Source of the DNA: Imbricaverruca yamaguchii
Taxonomy: Eukaryota > Arthropoda > Thecostraca > Neoverrucidae
Direction of reading: 5' to 3'
Length of the DNA stretch: 64,000 bases
Assembly: GCA_034440575.1 (NCBI GenBank)
Contig: JAOTOL010001509.1
Location: forward strand, 1,363,663-1,427,662
This document shows positions 63,905-64,000 of the stretch, piece after piece. How positions within the stretch are numbered: the first letter of the stretch is position 1; each line of letters opens with the position of its first letter. The notes under the pieces are model-generated. The model searched no databases. It was not told the DNA's origin and saw only the letters and a program-made list of their open reading frames with translations. The position numbers were made by a program, and so were the translations under genes.

Positions 63905-64000
63905 CCAGTTCCCACCGTCCGGTGCTGGTTACCGCAAGCGTCAACAGGACGCAACTGGTGACAGAACAGGACAGTCTGTGCAGTTCCCACCGTCCGGTGC
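63905..64000. repeat. Direct repeat at window edge
   Basis: CAGTTCCCACCGTCCGGTGC occurs at 63905-63924 and 63981-64000, 76 bp apart; probably the start of a tandem repeat continuing past the window. Confidence 0.7.

Overview
The window is animal nuclear DNA. It contains interrupted coding exons with GT/AG splice sites, AT, CT and GA microsatellites, GC-rich minisatellites, and cut-and-paste transposons, SINE and LINE remnants. It has no bacterial features. The only recognisable host gene is the 5' part of a STAT transcription factor on the minus strand (six coding exons, 13,917 down to 436). The closest remembered style of its N-terminus is arthropod STAT. Short TTAGG-like motifs near 29.6-30.1 kb fit an arthropod, perhaps a crustacean, but this is an inference from few clues.

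Layout. 0.4-13.9 kb: STAT gene. Its introns hold a LINE fragment (5.9-6.5 kb), a transposon-like ORF (2.9-4.1 kb), three SINE insertions with target-site duplications, and several minisatellites. Three of these minisatellites abut splice sites of exons 4 and 6. 16.1-18.0 kb: a decayed hAT transposase. 18.57-19.36 kb and 36.96-38.30 kb: copies of a TTAA-flanked non-autonomous element. 22.30-25.50 kb: a near-complete piggyBac element with TTAA ends and one frameshift. 25.5-30.6 kb: an AT-rich, strongly CpG-poor block with at most one candidate exon. 35.1-36.3 kb: remnant of a second widespread uncharacterised mobile-element-like protein. 40.4-41.4 kb: an exceptionally long AT/CT microsatellite complex. 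42.0-47.4 kb: tandem arrays, including a 20-bp array of nearly forty units. 55.8-57.5 kb: a 39-bp array and a second GC-rich array. 60.6-62.7 kb: a large imperfect inverted repeat.

Gene logic. Apart from STAT (JAK/STAT signalling) there is no pathway to reconstruct. Most of the window is repeat-driven. The recurring themes are element nesting, a SINE tail shared by insertions with different heads, and minisatellites seeded from exon edges. I saw no CRISPR, no rRNA genes and no confidently functional tRNA gene. Most long ORFs are artefacts of tandem repeats whose unit length is a multiple of three or which lack stop codons.
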